A DNA stretch of 64,000 nucleotides from positions 33,694,505-33,758,504 of the forward strand of contig CM026571.1 in NCBI GenBank assembly GCA_015143295.1, in the 5' to 3' direction. Under the pieces are notes generated by a model. It was not told the origin of the DNA and did no database searches. It was given only the letters and a program-made list of their open reading frames with translations. This stretch comes from Tetracentron sinense. Lineage: Eukaryota; Streptophyta; Magnoliopsida; Trochodendrales; Trochodendraceae. Positions 1-11,459 of this stretch are shown here, in pieces. Every line of letters starts with the position of its first letter. Position 1 is the stretch's first letter. The translations under genes were made by a program, and so were the position numbers.

Positions 1-1739
1 ACTAATGAAAATGTTTAGATTTATGGCTTGCATGATTTAATAGGTCTACATGTCCTTAAGAAGTGTGTTTAAAGCATAAAAGGTGTTGGAAATGAGATTG
101 GAGAAGATCCAAGTAGTGAAAATAGGGTTTTGTAGCAAAACAGGGGTCACCGATCGCTCGGTGATAACCACCGATCGCTTGGTAGCTATCGACTAGTTAA
201 CTAATTTGTATGAGGAAAAATTTCAGAGAGGGTGTTTTCAACCGATCGATCGGTCAATCACCGATCGCTCAGTCTATACCACCGATCGATCGGTTATACG
301 CAGATTTCTTCATTAAGAGTTTTTAAGTCTTTAGCCACTACCACTTTGCCTATATAAGGCTTGTTCGTGCCTTAGGGTTTCAAAAACCCTTAGTGCACTA
401 TTTTGAAAGAGATTTGAGAGGAGAAGAAGGAGAGAAGCTAGGTTTTTGCTCAAGCTTGAAGGAGAGATCAAGTCCTTCATTCCTTTGGTGTTTCTTATCA
501 AAGAACTTGAAGTTCTTCACGTGTTCCAAGCTTTTGGAATCAAAAGTCATCGAATCCATCAAGGTAGATACACTATACTACCAATCTTGTGATACTACTA
601 GTTACCCCATAATGTTCTTCTTATTCTATACTATATATCTCTTGATTGTTATGGTGTGAAAGGTTGTTTTTATACTTGGATGTAAGTTATCACTATGATG
701 CACTCTAAGTGTTTGATTTAATGCCTCTAAGGGTTTTTGGGTGTTTAAACATCTTATTACTCTCATATGTTCATATGCTCGCATGTCTCGCATGAACCGA
801 GATTTTTCCATGGATTTCTCAAAGTATGAAAGGGGTTTTGAATGAACGACTTATATGAATGATTCTAAGCAACTCTATGATATCTCTAAGATCGGTTCAC
901 AAGCTCAAAAGGATTATGATACACTCACAAGAACTCTATGATAATGTCTAAGATCATCTCGCAAGCTCAAAAGGATCATAAATGAAATTGCTCTAAGATC
1001 TCTATGGTATTAGTTCTATGGTATTGCTCTATGTCTCAAAAGGATCATAAACGACTCTAAGGAACTCCATGAACTCTATGAATTTTAAGAACTCACAAGG
1101 CTATGATTATCGCATGACTCACACGGTTTGGTTTCGGATTTCATCATATGTGTTATTTTACGGTTTCCACGTTTTAATATGTTTTAAGGATTTCATTCTC
1201 CATGATTCGGATGCTCTATGCTATTATTGTTTTATTGTTAGTAGCTTGTATACACTGAGTATTCTACGCTCAGTCGATATTTGTTATCATCGGCAGCTGC
1301 TCAGGCTCCATTCGACTTATGTGGTACGGAGCTTTAGGTAGAGGAAGAGTACTTTGACCCGGAGCCTTCTATGGGTCACTATCAGGATGATGGATCATTA
1401 GATAGGCGTCATGATTTTGACTTCTGTTGATCGACTGAGAAAGATACAGTGTTTTGTTAAGTGAGAGTGGAACTTGTCCACTCCACATGTTGGATACTTA
1501 TACAGTTGTATTTTGTTGGTTCACACTTGGACCAAGTAATAGGAGTGTTCTGTTATATTTTGGCTTCCGCAATGTTAGTATGTTTTGCTTCCGCTATACA
1601 CTGTAAATTGTTTCCGCTATGTATGTTTGTGTACTCTGACAGGTTGCTATGCGTGCCTTATGTATCATATGAGAGGTATGATACGGCGGTCACGAGTCAA
1701 AGTATCCCTAACTTATAGGGGGTATTTTGGGTCGCGACA
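1..1739 (+). mobile_element. 3' part of a Ty3/gypsy-type LTR (solo or truncated)
   Basis: The right end ...GGGTCGCGACA is the reverse complement of the TGTCGCGACCC start of the solo LTR at 5589 and matches the Tekay-like LTR starts at 12758 and 20259, so this is the same LTR superfamily in the opposite orientation. The stretch at 185-230 also resembles, in reverse complement, the Tekay LTR at about 14820-14865. It carries a palindromic motif cluster (145-296), a TATA box (about 351) and short degenerate direct repeats of an AAGATC...CACAAGCTCAAAAGGATC unit (880-1060). The left end is outside the window. No tRNA-type primer site follows position 1739, so an internal domain on this side is unlikely. 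Confidence 0.75.
145..360 (+). promoter_or_regulatory. LTR U3 region: palindromic motif cluster and TATA box
   Basis: Five near copies of the 14-bp palindrome ACCGATCGATCGGT (variants GATCGCTCGGT, GATCGCTTGGT, GATCGCTCAGT) lie between 147 and 296. A TATATAAGG box follows at 351-359. The spacing fits a U3 promoter. That the palindromes bind a factor is inference. Confidence 0.55.
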
Positions 1740-1841
1740 GCAGCTATAGACTATGAATTTATTTAATGTTATTAATTGAAGCAATTTTTAGGTTCGTATT
1801 TTTAATATGCCTTAAATGCTTCTCACAGAATGATTTATTAA

Positions 1842-1891
1842 GTCACGTGCCAAAATCTCACATTCTCCTGAGTGGGATTTTGAGACGTGAC
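1842..1891. repeat. Imperfect inverted repeat, 20-bp arms, 10-nt loop
   Basis: Arms at 1842-1861 and 1872-1891 pair with three mismatches. The outward reading (GTCACGTCTCAAAATCCCAC) resembles the TGTC-type termini of gypsy LTRs in this window, so it may be a remnant of two facing LTR ends. Nothing else is recognised from 1740 to 2199. Confidence 0.5.
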
Positions 1892-2199
1892 AGTTTATGA
1901 CATGAATAATGCTATGGAGTAGGCTCCACAGATGATGGAGACTGCCCTTGTCAAGTTGCTGCTTTAATATCAGGTAACAGCTAAAGAATATTCTCTACTG
2001 TTTTTGTTCCAAGTGCCGGGAATGAAGTGTGACTGCATGAGCTCCAAATTCAGAAATGACCAAAATACAGCCACAAGGCATGCCAATCATTAAATGCAAG
2101 CAGGTTGCTTTGTTTTTACTCTTGCGAGAAGGACTAGCATGCCTCAATATTTTTGATTCAGCAATATTGCTTTGAAGCTTGTCTGACATCCTCTGCACG

Positions 2200-2810
2200 T
2201 AAGATTTAAAAAAAAAAGGTAGGATGACAAGGGGGTCACCCTGCCTAAGACCTCTGGATGGAAGAATGTGGGCTTTTGGCTCCCTATTAATCCGAACAGA
2301 GTAAGAGTCAGTGACTACACATGGCCATAACCCATCCAGTTCAGAACCTAATCTTGCCTAATAATTGCTTCAGAAAGTCGACTCAACCCTCTCTTGGGCT
2401 TTACTCATGACTAGGTTTACTATCATATGATAGTCACGATCTCGGGGACTTACATTTCATGAAATGGGAGGATTTCATTTGTAATAAAAATCGTATTGGT
2501 ATTCTGACTACCAGAAACAGATGCGGACTTGGATAGATCAACTCATATAAAAACCCATTTCAGCGCTTTTGAGATAATCTTGTAGAAAACATTGCACAAG
2601 GTAATAGGGTCGAAATGAGAGCCATATATGTACAAGAGGAACCCACAATTGAAATAAACTCTTCACCGCTCCACAGACCTCCCAATGTACTTATGGAAAT
2701 TACAAAAAACTCATCCAGGCCAGGAGCCTTTTGAGGCCCAATAAGGAACACAGCCTCCTTAATCCCATCATATGATATTTTTCCACCTAAATTGATCATT
2801 CATGGAAGGT
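2200..2810 (-). pseudogene. L1-type LINE reverse transcriptase fragment
   Basis: Read on the minus strand, about 2799-2700 encodes the N-terminal RT block EAVFLIGPQKAPGLDEF. About 2620-2560 encodes a DPITLCNVFYKIISKAL block, typical of plant L1 RT. A piece near 2240-2215 reads as the RQGDP-type block. The pieces are in the correct order but separated by stops and frame changes, so this is a decayed copy. No 3' tail or target duplication was seen. Confidence 0.7.
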
Positions 2811-2907
2811 TGTACCTCCTTGGATTGTAAAATGATGAAAGAATAAGGTATTCTTATTGCCTTGAGAAAGCTATGAGATCCTGGATTTTGAACCCAGATT
2901 CCTAATA

Positions 2908-2962
2908 AGTGGGTCGGAACTTACCCAACAAGGAATTTCGCTACCTTAGGACCATTATAGTC
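2908..2962 (-). pseudogene. Organelle-type 23S/26S rRNA scrap (NUMT or NUPT)
   Basis: The minus strand contains GGTCCTAAGGTAGCGAAATT followed by CCTTGTTGGGTAAGTTCCGACC. This is the universally conserved domain V block of bacterial-type large-subunit rRNA (plastid 23S or mitochondrial 26S), not the nuclear 25S form. The changes from CCTTGTCGGG and from CCCGCA are C-to-T/G-to-A type, as expected of methylated nuclear copies. The flank 2963-3000 may be a further, less clear piece. Function is not expected. Confidence 0.6.
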
Positions 2963-3909
2963 ACTAAGGCTTCAGTCGCTAGCTCCCCTGTCATCAGGTC
3001 AACAACTTCCTTGTACTCGATAGGCCGCGCACTACCATTTGGAGCCTGAATCCACCAGACGCACGCTAAAGTATACCCATCATGGTTTGATCGAAAATAA
3101 ATACAAGGTCAATGCAAAAAGGTTTTGGTGATTTCACAACAATATGATCAGGAAGAACTATTAGGGGGGGACCACTATGACTCCTCTCTTCTTGAGAATC
3201 CATACATCCCTTATCAGTGTATGGACAGTTATCTCTCGAGCACAGGTTTAGGTTCGTCCTCAATGGAAAAATAAAATGGAACACCTAACAACGCATCTCC
3301 ACAAACCAAGAACTACGAGATCACCCTCATAAAACACTGTCAACTGTGCACAAACTACTTTCAAAAGATTCTTCAAATATACATATAAGATGTACGTGGC
3401 TTCCCAATAACTTAGGACTACATATAGACCTCTCTGTTTTAAGGAATTTGAACAAGTCGGACAGATCAAAGAGAAAAATTGAAAAAGAAGAAAAGAAACA
3501 CGTATATAGCTAAGAAAGCAAAATAAATCACTCTATATATGAGTGTACCAGGTAGTTTTATAATATTGTGTTCTTGAAGCAGTTTTATAATATTGTGTTC
3601 AGGGGCGCTTTGAAATGGTAGAATCATGCGATTGGACTTTGCTCAACGTGGCTTCAGATTCAAGGGGACTAACTGGCAAGTCAGCCCTCCTTTGCACGGT
3701 TGCAAATATCCGCTCCTTAAATATTTGTAAGAATTAGCATATAAAAGATTCTTCATTGCAGAAAAAGCAGTCTCCTATTGGGTCTAACCCAAATCGATGT
3801 CAAGGGCTCTATTGGAAATATTGAAAGATCACTTCTCTACAAGAGGGTCCATCTAGGATCAAGGATCAACTCACAAAGGAACATCTTTCATATGTAATTT
3901 TTTTTGGAA
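2963..3909. other. No gene recognised
   Basis: Only short unsupported ORFs are present. A 24-bp direct duplication (AGTTTTATAATATTGTGTTC core) occurs at 3553-3600. Confidence 0.5.
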
Positions 3910-4168
3910 AATAGTCACCTCCTTGGGCCGAGGAGGTGACTTACCGTCTCGTCCCCCCTTTTTGGGGCCACGTGTTCCCTCTTTACTCTCATTAACTATG
4001 GTTAAGATTCAGTCACCCCTAGGGTTCACACATATACCCTTGATTTTTAGAAAAAAATATTTTAAAAAAAATCAACCACATCCTATGGTTAATTTTTTAA
4101 CCATAGATCAAAGGGTTTGTGAGAGTGAGGAGGAATAGTCCCCTCCTCGGCACAAGGAGGTGACTATT
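3910..4168. mobile_element. MITE with about 27-bp terminal inverted repeats
   Basis: The ends AATAGTCACCTCCTTGGGCC and ...GGCACAAGGAGGTGACTATT are inverted repeats. The interior carries a GTTAAGATTCA...CCTAGGGTT block that also occurs in the MITE at 28392-28721 and in the tandem repeat at 9650-10460. No clear target duplication was seen. Confidence 0.7.
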
Positions 4169-4504
4169 GCTCTTTTTTTTTTTTCGCAAATGGATGAAAA
4201 TGGCATGGCAGCAAATAGGCGTAAATGAGAAAAAGAAGAAAAGAATCCCTTTGTAACCTACAAAATGATGTCCTGATATAACGACCACTACATAAATAGA
4301 ACTTGAGGGGGTTCATTAGGGTAGGCTGGTGACTTTTTTCTTAGTAAAATATGACATAATTCCTCTTATTCTGTTGCAATATTATTTATTTTTATTTACA
4401 AAAGACGCTTATATATATGAAGAAAAAACATAATCAACAAGAGAACCTTGTTGGAACTTCTATTAAATCCTAGCCAAAGAATCTTGTATACTGAAGAAGC
4501 TGCT

Positions 4505-5000
4505 ATGTTTAGTTGAGGGGATTCTATTCAAGGGAGGCAGCTTCTTGATGCAAATGAGTACATTGGTTCTTGCCTCAGAAGTGGTATTCCAAGAGTTGCT
4601 TGCAAAATTGACATAGAAAATGCATCTGACCATTTTAATGTTAATTAGGGTTTCCTTAGATTATATTCTTAGAAGAATTAATGGACTTTGAGTTGAAGTG
4701 GAGGATCTATGCATGGCTTCTTTCTTGGTTTTGGTCAACAAATCACCTGCTATATTTTCTCTTGAACTTCAACGGTCTATGCTAGGTAGGTCTTCTCAGT
4801 CTCTCACCCCATATTATTCATTTTGGTGGTAGAATCTCTGAGTAGACTTATTAAAATGGCAGAAGAAGGGGGTACGTTGGAAGGATTCTCAGTGAAAATG
4901 CACATTTCTTGGATGATTCAACGAGGAGTCTGATAGCATATGTATGGAATTTACAAACAAGAATGGCCTTTTTAAAGAATTGGACATCCTATATAGTGAC
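4505..5000 (+). pseudogene. L1-type LINE reverse transcriptase fragment
   Basis: In the plus direction, 4517-4645 reads SRGRQLLDANEYIGSCL...VACKIDIENASDHFN. This is the conserved KGRQILDA...KIDFEKAYDHV block of plant L1 RT, with the usual Y of AYD replaced. Further on, about 4828-4896 reads VVESLSRLIKMAEEGGTLEG, another RT landmark. Stops and frame changes break it throughout. The copy lacks its endonuclease and 3' end here. Confidence 0.7.
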
Positions 5001-5583
5001 ACATTTTGTTAACAAATCATTGTCTTGTGTGAATATTCCATTTTTGGAACCACACATAAACTTTGAAATGATGCGTAGCTACCCAACAGCCTAGTGGTGC
5101 ATTCGGATATTTACCAATGATGAGTGATAAGTATTGAGATTCTAATTAAAATCCGACAATTTGGTCGTTAAATCATAATTAAAGAAAAAATTTGTTGATG
5201 TAATAAAATATTTTAGTGTAAATTAGATAAAAGAAAAAAAATTATGTTTATCACATCTAATAAATGGATGTATCCATAGTCCATACGTATGTTCATATTC
5301 ATATGAGGGAACTAATATCTCAGCTAACCCAAGGGATTATGTTTATCTTCTCAAATATATGTGGTCGGTCTATAGAACATTGCAGCAAACATGCTGGATA
5401 AATTCATTCATGCCTAGAATATGGGTGAGAGAATCTCGTTCAATCCAGGCATCACAATGCTATCCTCAAAATAAGGATCCAGAACAAATATCTGAACATC
5501 TTCCATGGAGATCTCATGTTGCAATAGTATTGCCAAAAAAACTGTATCTATTGGATCTGAGAGCTATGGTCACGATCTTAGCT
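5001..5583. other. No gene recognised
   Basis: AT-rich stretch with short ORFs that show no domain or codon evidence. Confidence 0.5.
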
Positions 5584-8075
5584 TCTTGTGTCGCGACCCA
5601 AAATACCCCATAAGAGTTGGGGATACTTTGGCTCGTGATGTGACATATCCAATACCAAATCATTCTGTAAAATTTCCCAATGCATAACATAGTGGAAACA
5701 TAGAATAGTACGGAAGCTTGAACTTAAAATTTTCTTCTATACATATGAATGTATTCCAAGTTTTTTCAAAGTAACATAATCCAAAAAGTGAAGTGTACAT
5801 GCCTACTTTAACAAAATACAAAAAAAAAAGAAACCTCACAGTCTCTCTACTCAACAATAGTCTAGATAGGGTCACCTATCTAAATCCATGTCCTCCTGAG
5901 GCTGTAACGGGATAGTCGCCTCTTCTTCCGCATACCCCTCAACCCATAGCTCGGAGTTGTAGATGTCGAACGGATCTGCCGACATAAAATATACGGCTGA
6001 GCATGGAATACTCAATGTGTACAAACTACTAGCTAATAATGCTATAATAACAATAATATCACATGCAAGTACTTAAAAGAATACAATTCATAAATTCATG
6101 CTTAAAACTCATAATAGAAAATCGTTCGTCAAATCTTATCTTTCGTGGAAAACAAATCACCTTGCATATATGCCTTATGAGTTCTTATGAGCTTGGGAGT
6201 TCCTTGTGAGCTTATGAGTTCTTGTGAGTTCCTTGTGATCCTTGGAGACTTGTGAACCGATCTTAGACATGATCCATGGAGCTTGTGAGCACTTATGAGC
6301 CTCGTAACCGATCTTAGACTTGTGCATTTCTTATGAGTTATTAGAAGCCTTGCAAGACTTATGATTCTTGGAGCTTATGCAAGATAATTGACATGATCCT
6401 TGTGAGCATGAAGCAACTGATCTTAGAAATACCAACCCAAAGTTTGGTCTTGTCAATGCTTATGAACTTATGCTTCTTCTTATGAATTTTCCTTTGAAAA
6501 ACTTTTCTTATGATTCTTGAAATATCATGTTTATGAGAAAACTTCGGTTATGTAATACATAGAGTGTGTGAAGTGCTTGTGAGTATCACAATATACTTAG
6601 GAAACTTTTAACATTCCATACATGTTCATACAAGACATATTAACATCATAGTATGCTTGGAAAATCCTAAAAACATTGAACATCTTTATTCATGACATTA
6701 TATCACAATAATCTTGGTCATTAAGCGTATTTCCTCAACATCATACCCGCATCATGTTTTCTTTAAAGATAATATCCCAAAAATAGATTTACCATTGACC
6801 TTAAGAAAATCCCCCAATTTAAAACCCTTATTTCTAGGTTGAATCATAACAAGATTAGAAAATAGGTGTATTTACTTATAAGATTACAACAAGCTAGTTA
6901 GTAGAGTGTAGTTACTCTTACTCTTGAGAAATCTCCATTTAAAATCCACATTTCATGACTTGGATTATAACAAAGCTAGATAGAAGAGTGTATTTACCTT
7001 GAAAAAGTCGAAATCCCTTTGATCTTAAAGCTTGAGATGGTTGAAAAGCTTGGAGGAGAGAAATCGTGTTTGAGGAAGAAGATTCTAGCTTTGAAGAAGA
7101 AAATCCAAGCTTTGGGATGCAAGGATCGTGCTCCTCTTGATCTCAAATGAAAACTCCTTTTGGAAAACCTAGCTCTCTCCATTTTCCTCTCAAAATATGT
7201 TCCCCAAAGTGTTAAAACCCTTAATCCCATGAAAATTGAGTATTTATAGGGTTAGAGTTGTCAAAATCACACTTATATCCTTTAAAAATCTCATTTTTCG
7301 CGTTCCCGCATGCAAACGTCGACAATTGGGCCAGGCATCGACATATGGGTTACAAATTTCAATGTTTGGGTGATTTGAGCATTCTGTTCGTGCCCAAACG
7401 TCGACGTTTTGGTTACAGATGTCGACGTCTGGGTGCTAGCTCTGGCTATCTTGAGTTTTTCCTGTTTTGGTATTTTGACCATAACTTTTGACTCGTTTAT
7501 CGGATTTTGAAGATTCAACTTGTGTTGAACTCTTCATTCAAAGGATAACAATTTTATATCTAATGGAAAAATCCTAATTCTGAATTATTAATTGTCTAAA
7601 TGGACTCTAAAGCTAACTGGTTTGGGATAGATTACAGCAGACTAGAATTTCAGCAGACCCGACTTCGGAAATCCATTATTTAACATAACCTCGACTCAAA
7701 ATATGGAAAAATGATAAACATGAACATCGAAGAGGGTTTCAATATCTTTCTAATGGCTTAAGAATCACTTGATTATGATGAACGGTGATAAAACTAGAGT
7801 TCCTTAAAGTTGAGGCTTGTAAAGAAATCCCTCTTTTTGACACTTAAATTATTTTATATTCTTTTTCCTTCATCCCAAACACTCATAAATTTAAGCAAAT
7901 ATTTTTAAGACTTTAATACATATCATAATACATCATCCACCCAAAATAAATCAAAACAAGGTTCTCATTATAATTGATAATCATTCAAGACATTACAATA
8001 GGCTTTAAGCCTTAGACACTATTCACAGTACTATTCACCATGTCATGCCATCAAGATCCGGGGTTCTACATCTTG
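5584..8075 (-). mobile_element. Solo LTR of a gypsy-type retrotransposon with TSD TCTTG
   Basis: A 2482-bp LTR (5589-8070) runs from TGTCGCGACCC to ...GGGGTTCTACA. It is flanked on both sides by TCTTG (5584-5588 and 8071-8075). Its ends match the Tekay-like LTRs at 12758 and 20259, which fixes its orientation as minus. Internal short repeats of GAGCTTATGAGTTCTTGTGA type (about 6175-6380) correspond to those at 880-1060 in the opposite LTR, so the two belong to one subfamily. With no internal domain beside it, it is best explained by LTR-LTR recombination. Confidence 0.9.
7241..7440 (-). promoter_or_regulatory. U3 promoter of the solo LTR: TATA box and AACGTCGACGTT motifs
   Basis: On the minus strand a TATAAATA box lies at 7248-7241. 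Upstream of it (7310-7440) are repeated CAAACGTCGAC, CATCGACAT and ACGTCGACGT palindromic motifs. They sit where the ACCGATCGATCGGT cluster lies in the other LTRs. Confidence 0.5.
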
Positions 8076-8787
8076 ATCTTTGATCCATTTCTCTAATAAT
8101 TAGTTTAAAAGAAATCAGATTTCAAACCACCATCATTCGGATTTATAAGAGATTAGGAGCCACCATTGAAGGAAATTTGAAGCTTTGAAGATGAAATCCC
8201 TAATTACTGTAAAGGTTCTTGGAGACCTACTCTTTCATTATAATGCATAAAATAGATCGTAGACCGCCGGAATGCAACTTGCCAGAGAGTAACTTCCGCC
8301 GGAGAGTCGATAACGTTTGGGTTCATTTCGTGTCCTAACATATCTCCACATAATTTCTAAAATGAAGATAAGCAGTGATTAAATGATTTATATATCAAGG
8401 GTATAAATGACTTTTCTACTTTTATTTGAAGGGTATAAATGACTTTGCATAAAAAAAATTGTTTAAAAAATGCCCTCCTGATATTTTTTGTAGAAAGGGT
8501 ATAAATGTCTTTTCACTATCTCCTCATAATTACCAATATGCCATTCGAAGGCTATAATGGTCTTTTCGTATTATGTTTTTTTTCTTCTTCCCCTTAGATA
8601 TTTTGTTTACTAAGGGTATAATTTTCTTTTACATTATTATCACCTAATTACCATAATGTCATTCCATGGTTATAATGGACTTTTTGTATTACGTTTTATT
8701 TACGCTTCTACCTTTTGAACCCTGCATGATAATTAAGATAACTTTACGTCCGTTTTGGTGTTTAAATTGCATTTAAAGCATTCTACG
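8076..8787. other. Non-coding stretch with repeated GGGTATAAATG phrases
   Basis: No gene is seen. The phrase GGGTATAAATG(A/T)CTTTTC recurs near 8398, 8431 and 8497, with a diverged copy near 8604. A short inverted repeat built on CCGCCGGA/TCCGGCGG occurs at 8261-8303. Confidence 0.4.
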
Positions 8788-9283
8788 TAGGGCTATATTC
8801 GGGTCAGGCTTTTCAGGGCTTGGCCAAGCTCGACTCGGCTTGAAAGGGTTTGTTCAAGGCCCGGAGTCCAGCTCGGCTCGAAATCAAGCTTGAAATCACG
8901 GCCCGAATTCAAAAGCTTGGCTCGAAGCTCGGCTCGGCCCGAATTAATTCAAGCTCGAGCCGGGCTTGGCTTGGCTCGAGCTCAGCTTGAATACTTTTTT
9001 TAAAAAAAATTAATAATAATATTTTATATTATTTATATATATAATAATGATATATATAAATAGTATATTTATTTATTTAATATTTTTTAATAATATTCGA
9101 GCCGAGCCGAACCGAGCTCAAGCCGAATCGAGCCGGGCCAAATCAAACAGGGGTTGGCCCGAGCTCGGCTTGATTGGATTTCAAGCTTTTTTTTAGGCTG
9201 GGCTTGGCCCGATCAAGTCTAAAATTCGAGCCAATCCCGGGCTGAGCCGCACAAACGGGCTGATCAGGCTTTGTGTAGCCCTA
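8788..9283. mobile_element. hAT-type MITE, 496 bp
   Basis: The ends TAGGGCTA and TAGCCCTA are inverted repeats. They are flanked by near-identical 8-bp duplications, ATTCTACG (8780-8787) and ATTCTACT (9284-9291), as expected for hAT insertion. The body is a long imperfect palindrome of GGCTCGGC/GAGCCGAGC-type repeats around an AT-rich centre. It has no coding capacity. Confidence 0.8.
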
Positions 9284-9649
9284 ATTCTACTACGGTAGTT
9301 GTTCCCCTTTTTATCCCATCAAATCATGATCAATCGTTGATATATTTATTTATGGGTAAAATACACTCACCTCCCTTGAGGTTTGGTGAAATTTCATAAA
9401 CCTCCCATCTTGTTTATGAAATTACATTGACCTCCCCTCAACTTTAGTTGTTGTAACAGATACCCCGTTCCTTTAGTTGGCCGTTACTTTTATGGATGAA
9501 CTTTGATAATTGTAGCATTTAAACATTTTAAAATGTCTAAATTATCCTTCTTAAAGACAAAGTCAATTAATACAATTAAATAAATGATAATTGGGTTTGG
9601 TAACCAAGGTTAATAGTATCAACTTAAGGTAAATTTTTTTTTTCTTTCT

Positions 9650-10460
9650 AAAAACCAATGTTAGATAGATGAACTCTAGGGGTGAGTAAATCTTAACCAT
9701 AGTGGGTAATAAATGGGACATGTGGCGGCTTATAGAGACACTTTAACTGTGGTTAAATATAATTAACCTAAGGTTAATTTTTTTTTCTTAAAACCAAGGT
9801 TAGTTAGATAAATCCTAGGGGTGAGTGAATCATAACCACGATTAGTGGGTGTTAAAGGGAAGACGTGGCGGCTTGTAGAGCCCCCTTTAATTTTGGTTAA
9901 GCATAATTGACCTAGGTATTTTTTTTTTTCTAAAAACCAAGGTTAGATGGATGAATCCTAAGGGTAAGTGAATCTTAACCACAGTTAGTGAGTGTTAAAG
10001 GAGACACATGGTGGCTTGTAGAGCCCCCTTTAATTGTGGTTGAGCATAATCAACCTAAATTTTTTTTTTTAAAAAAAAAAAAACCAATGTTAGATGGATG
10101 AACCTTAGAGCTGAGTGAATCTTAACCATAGTTAGTGGGTGTTAACAAGGACAAGTGGCGACTTGTATAGATCCTTTAACCGTGGTTAAACATAATTAAC
10201 CTAAGATTAATATCTTTTATTTTTTTTCTTAAAACCAAGGTTAGATTGATGAATCCTAGGGGCGAGTGACTCTTAACCATAGTTAGTGGGTGTTAAAAGG
10301 GACATGTGGTGGCTTGTAGAGCCCCCTTTAATTGTGGTTAAGCATAATCAACCTAAGGTTATTTTTTTTCTCTAAAAACTAAATTTAGATGGATAAACCC
10401 TAAGGGTAAGTGAAACATAATCATAGTTAGTGGGTGTTAAAAGGGACACGTGGCGGCATG
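9650..10460. repeat. Tandem repeat, six units of about 140-153 bp
   Basis: Units begin with AAAACCAAGGTTAGATGGAT near 9650, 9790, 9934, 10079, 10232 and 10373. Each carries a TCCTAGGGGTGAGTGAATCT block, a TTAACCATAGTTAGTGGGTG block and, in most, ACACGTGGC or a close variant. The same core appears in the MITEs at 3910 and 28392. Confidence 0.85.
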
Positions 10461-10512
10461 GGACGTTTTTTTTTTTTTTTCTGAGTTTGCATGTTTCCTC
10501 TAAGTAATAAGG

Positions 10513-11146
10513 TGTTGATGAGGGTTTTTTGACACCTGCCATGTAGGTACCACATCAGCACCAAATAGACACCTCGATGAATATTTGTCTTATTGACATT
10601 CTGGCATAATGCCCAAGAAGCATTTCGTCACACCGGGGGGATCATAGAGGTTGTAGGTTTGGTGGCCAATAGAAAAAGACTAGGTGGGTTGACACCATAA
10701 AAGACATATTCGCATTATGTATCAGGAGCGATGTGACCATTGGTGTCAACTAGTTATCACCGTACAATTAAGAGAGAAGCGATTATTCCAAATATCATAG
10801 TTAATGGGTGTGATTACAATTATTGATTTGTAACCGTTAAGAAATGACCAATAACTACTAATTAATGAGAGAACAATTACAAAATATGTCTTGAATGGGT
10901 GTAACTCCCGCATATGAATTGTTATAAAAAAGGACCTCCTATTCTGGCAAAAACAGACTTCTTGGGACACTTCTTGAAGAACAGAAGGAGACTCTCTCTC
11001 TCCCGGGCTTCCCTCTCTCTCTTCTCTTCTCTCCAACCTTTCCTCTTCCTCTCCTTCCCGGTTCCGGTGACAAGTGCAGCGCCGTCCGTACGGCCATCAA
11101 GGTTTAGGTGGATGGTTGAGACGTCTACGAAAATCACCCAATTACA
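10513..11146 (+). repeat. 5' LTR of the outer element
   Basis: TATA box TATAAAA at 10923-10929. The mate at 27384-28021 has its own TATAAAAA at 27798. Target duplication TAAGG lies just before it. Confidence 0.88.
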
Positions 11147-11148
11147 TT

Positions 11149-11165
11149 TGGCAACTCCACTGGGA
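11149..11165 (+). other. Primer binding site, tRNA-Arg type
   Basis: TGGCAACTCCACTGGGA lies two bases after the 5' LTR. It differs from the complement of plant tRNA-Arg 3' ends (TGGCGACTCCGCTGGGG) only at three G-to-A sites. Confidence 0.7.
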
Positions 11166-11459
11166 CGTCCGAACTAAGACTTGACCGGAGGGATTCTTCA
11201 GATCTGAAGAAGAGAGAGGAGGTGAAGGGTAACCTCCCATGGTTGCTGTCGTACGGAAGGAGAGACACTATCAAATGATGATCCATGGACGCAAGAACAC
11301 ACTCTTGAATTTCACATAACAGGGATTATTGTCACCAAACCTCAATAATTTCGTTAACATTTCTATTTTATTATGCTATTTTTTGATATAATTTTTTTAT
11401 TAATTTTCTTTATCTCTGCTCATTTAATTCTGTTGTGAAAAATACAACAAAAAAAAAAA

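Noticed and set aside
3910..4168. Possible bidirectional terminator or hairpin RNA gene
   Set aside because: The inverted repeats and shared core with other elements fit a MITE better; no RNA gene signature.
10746..11177. Overlapping ORFs of 71-96 aa in the outer LTR, repeated at 27745-28052
   Set aside because: They arise from the CT-rich R/U5 region of the LTR and have different frames and lengths in the two LTRs.
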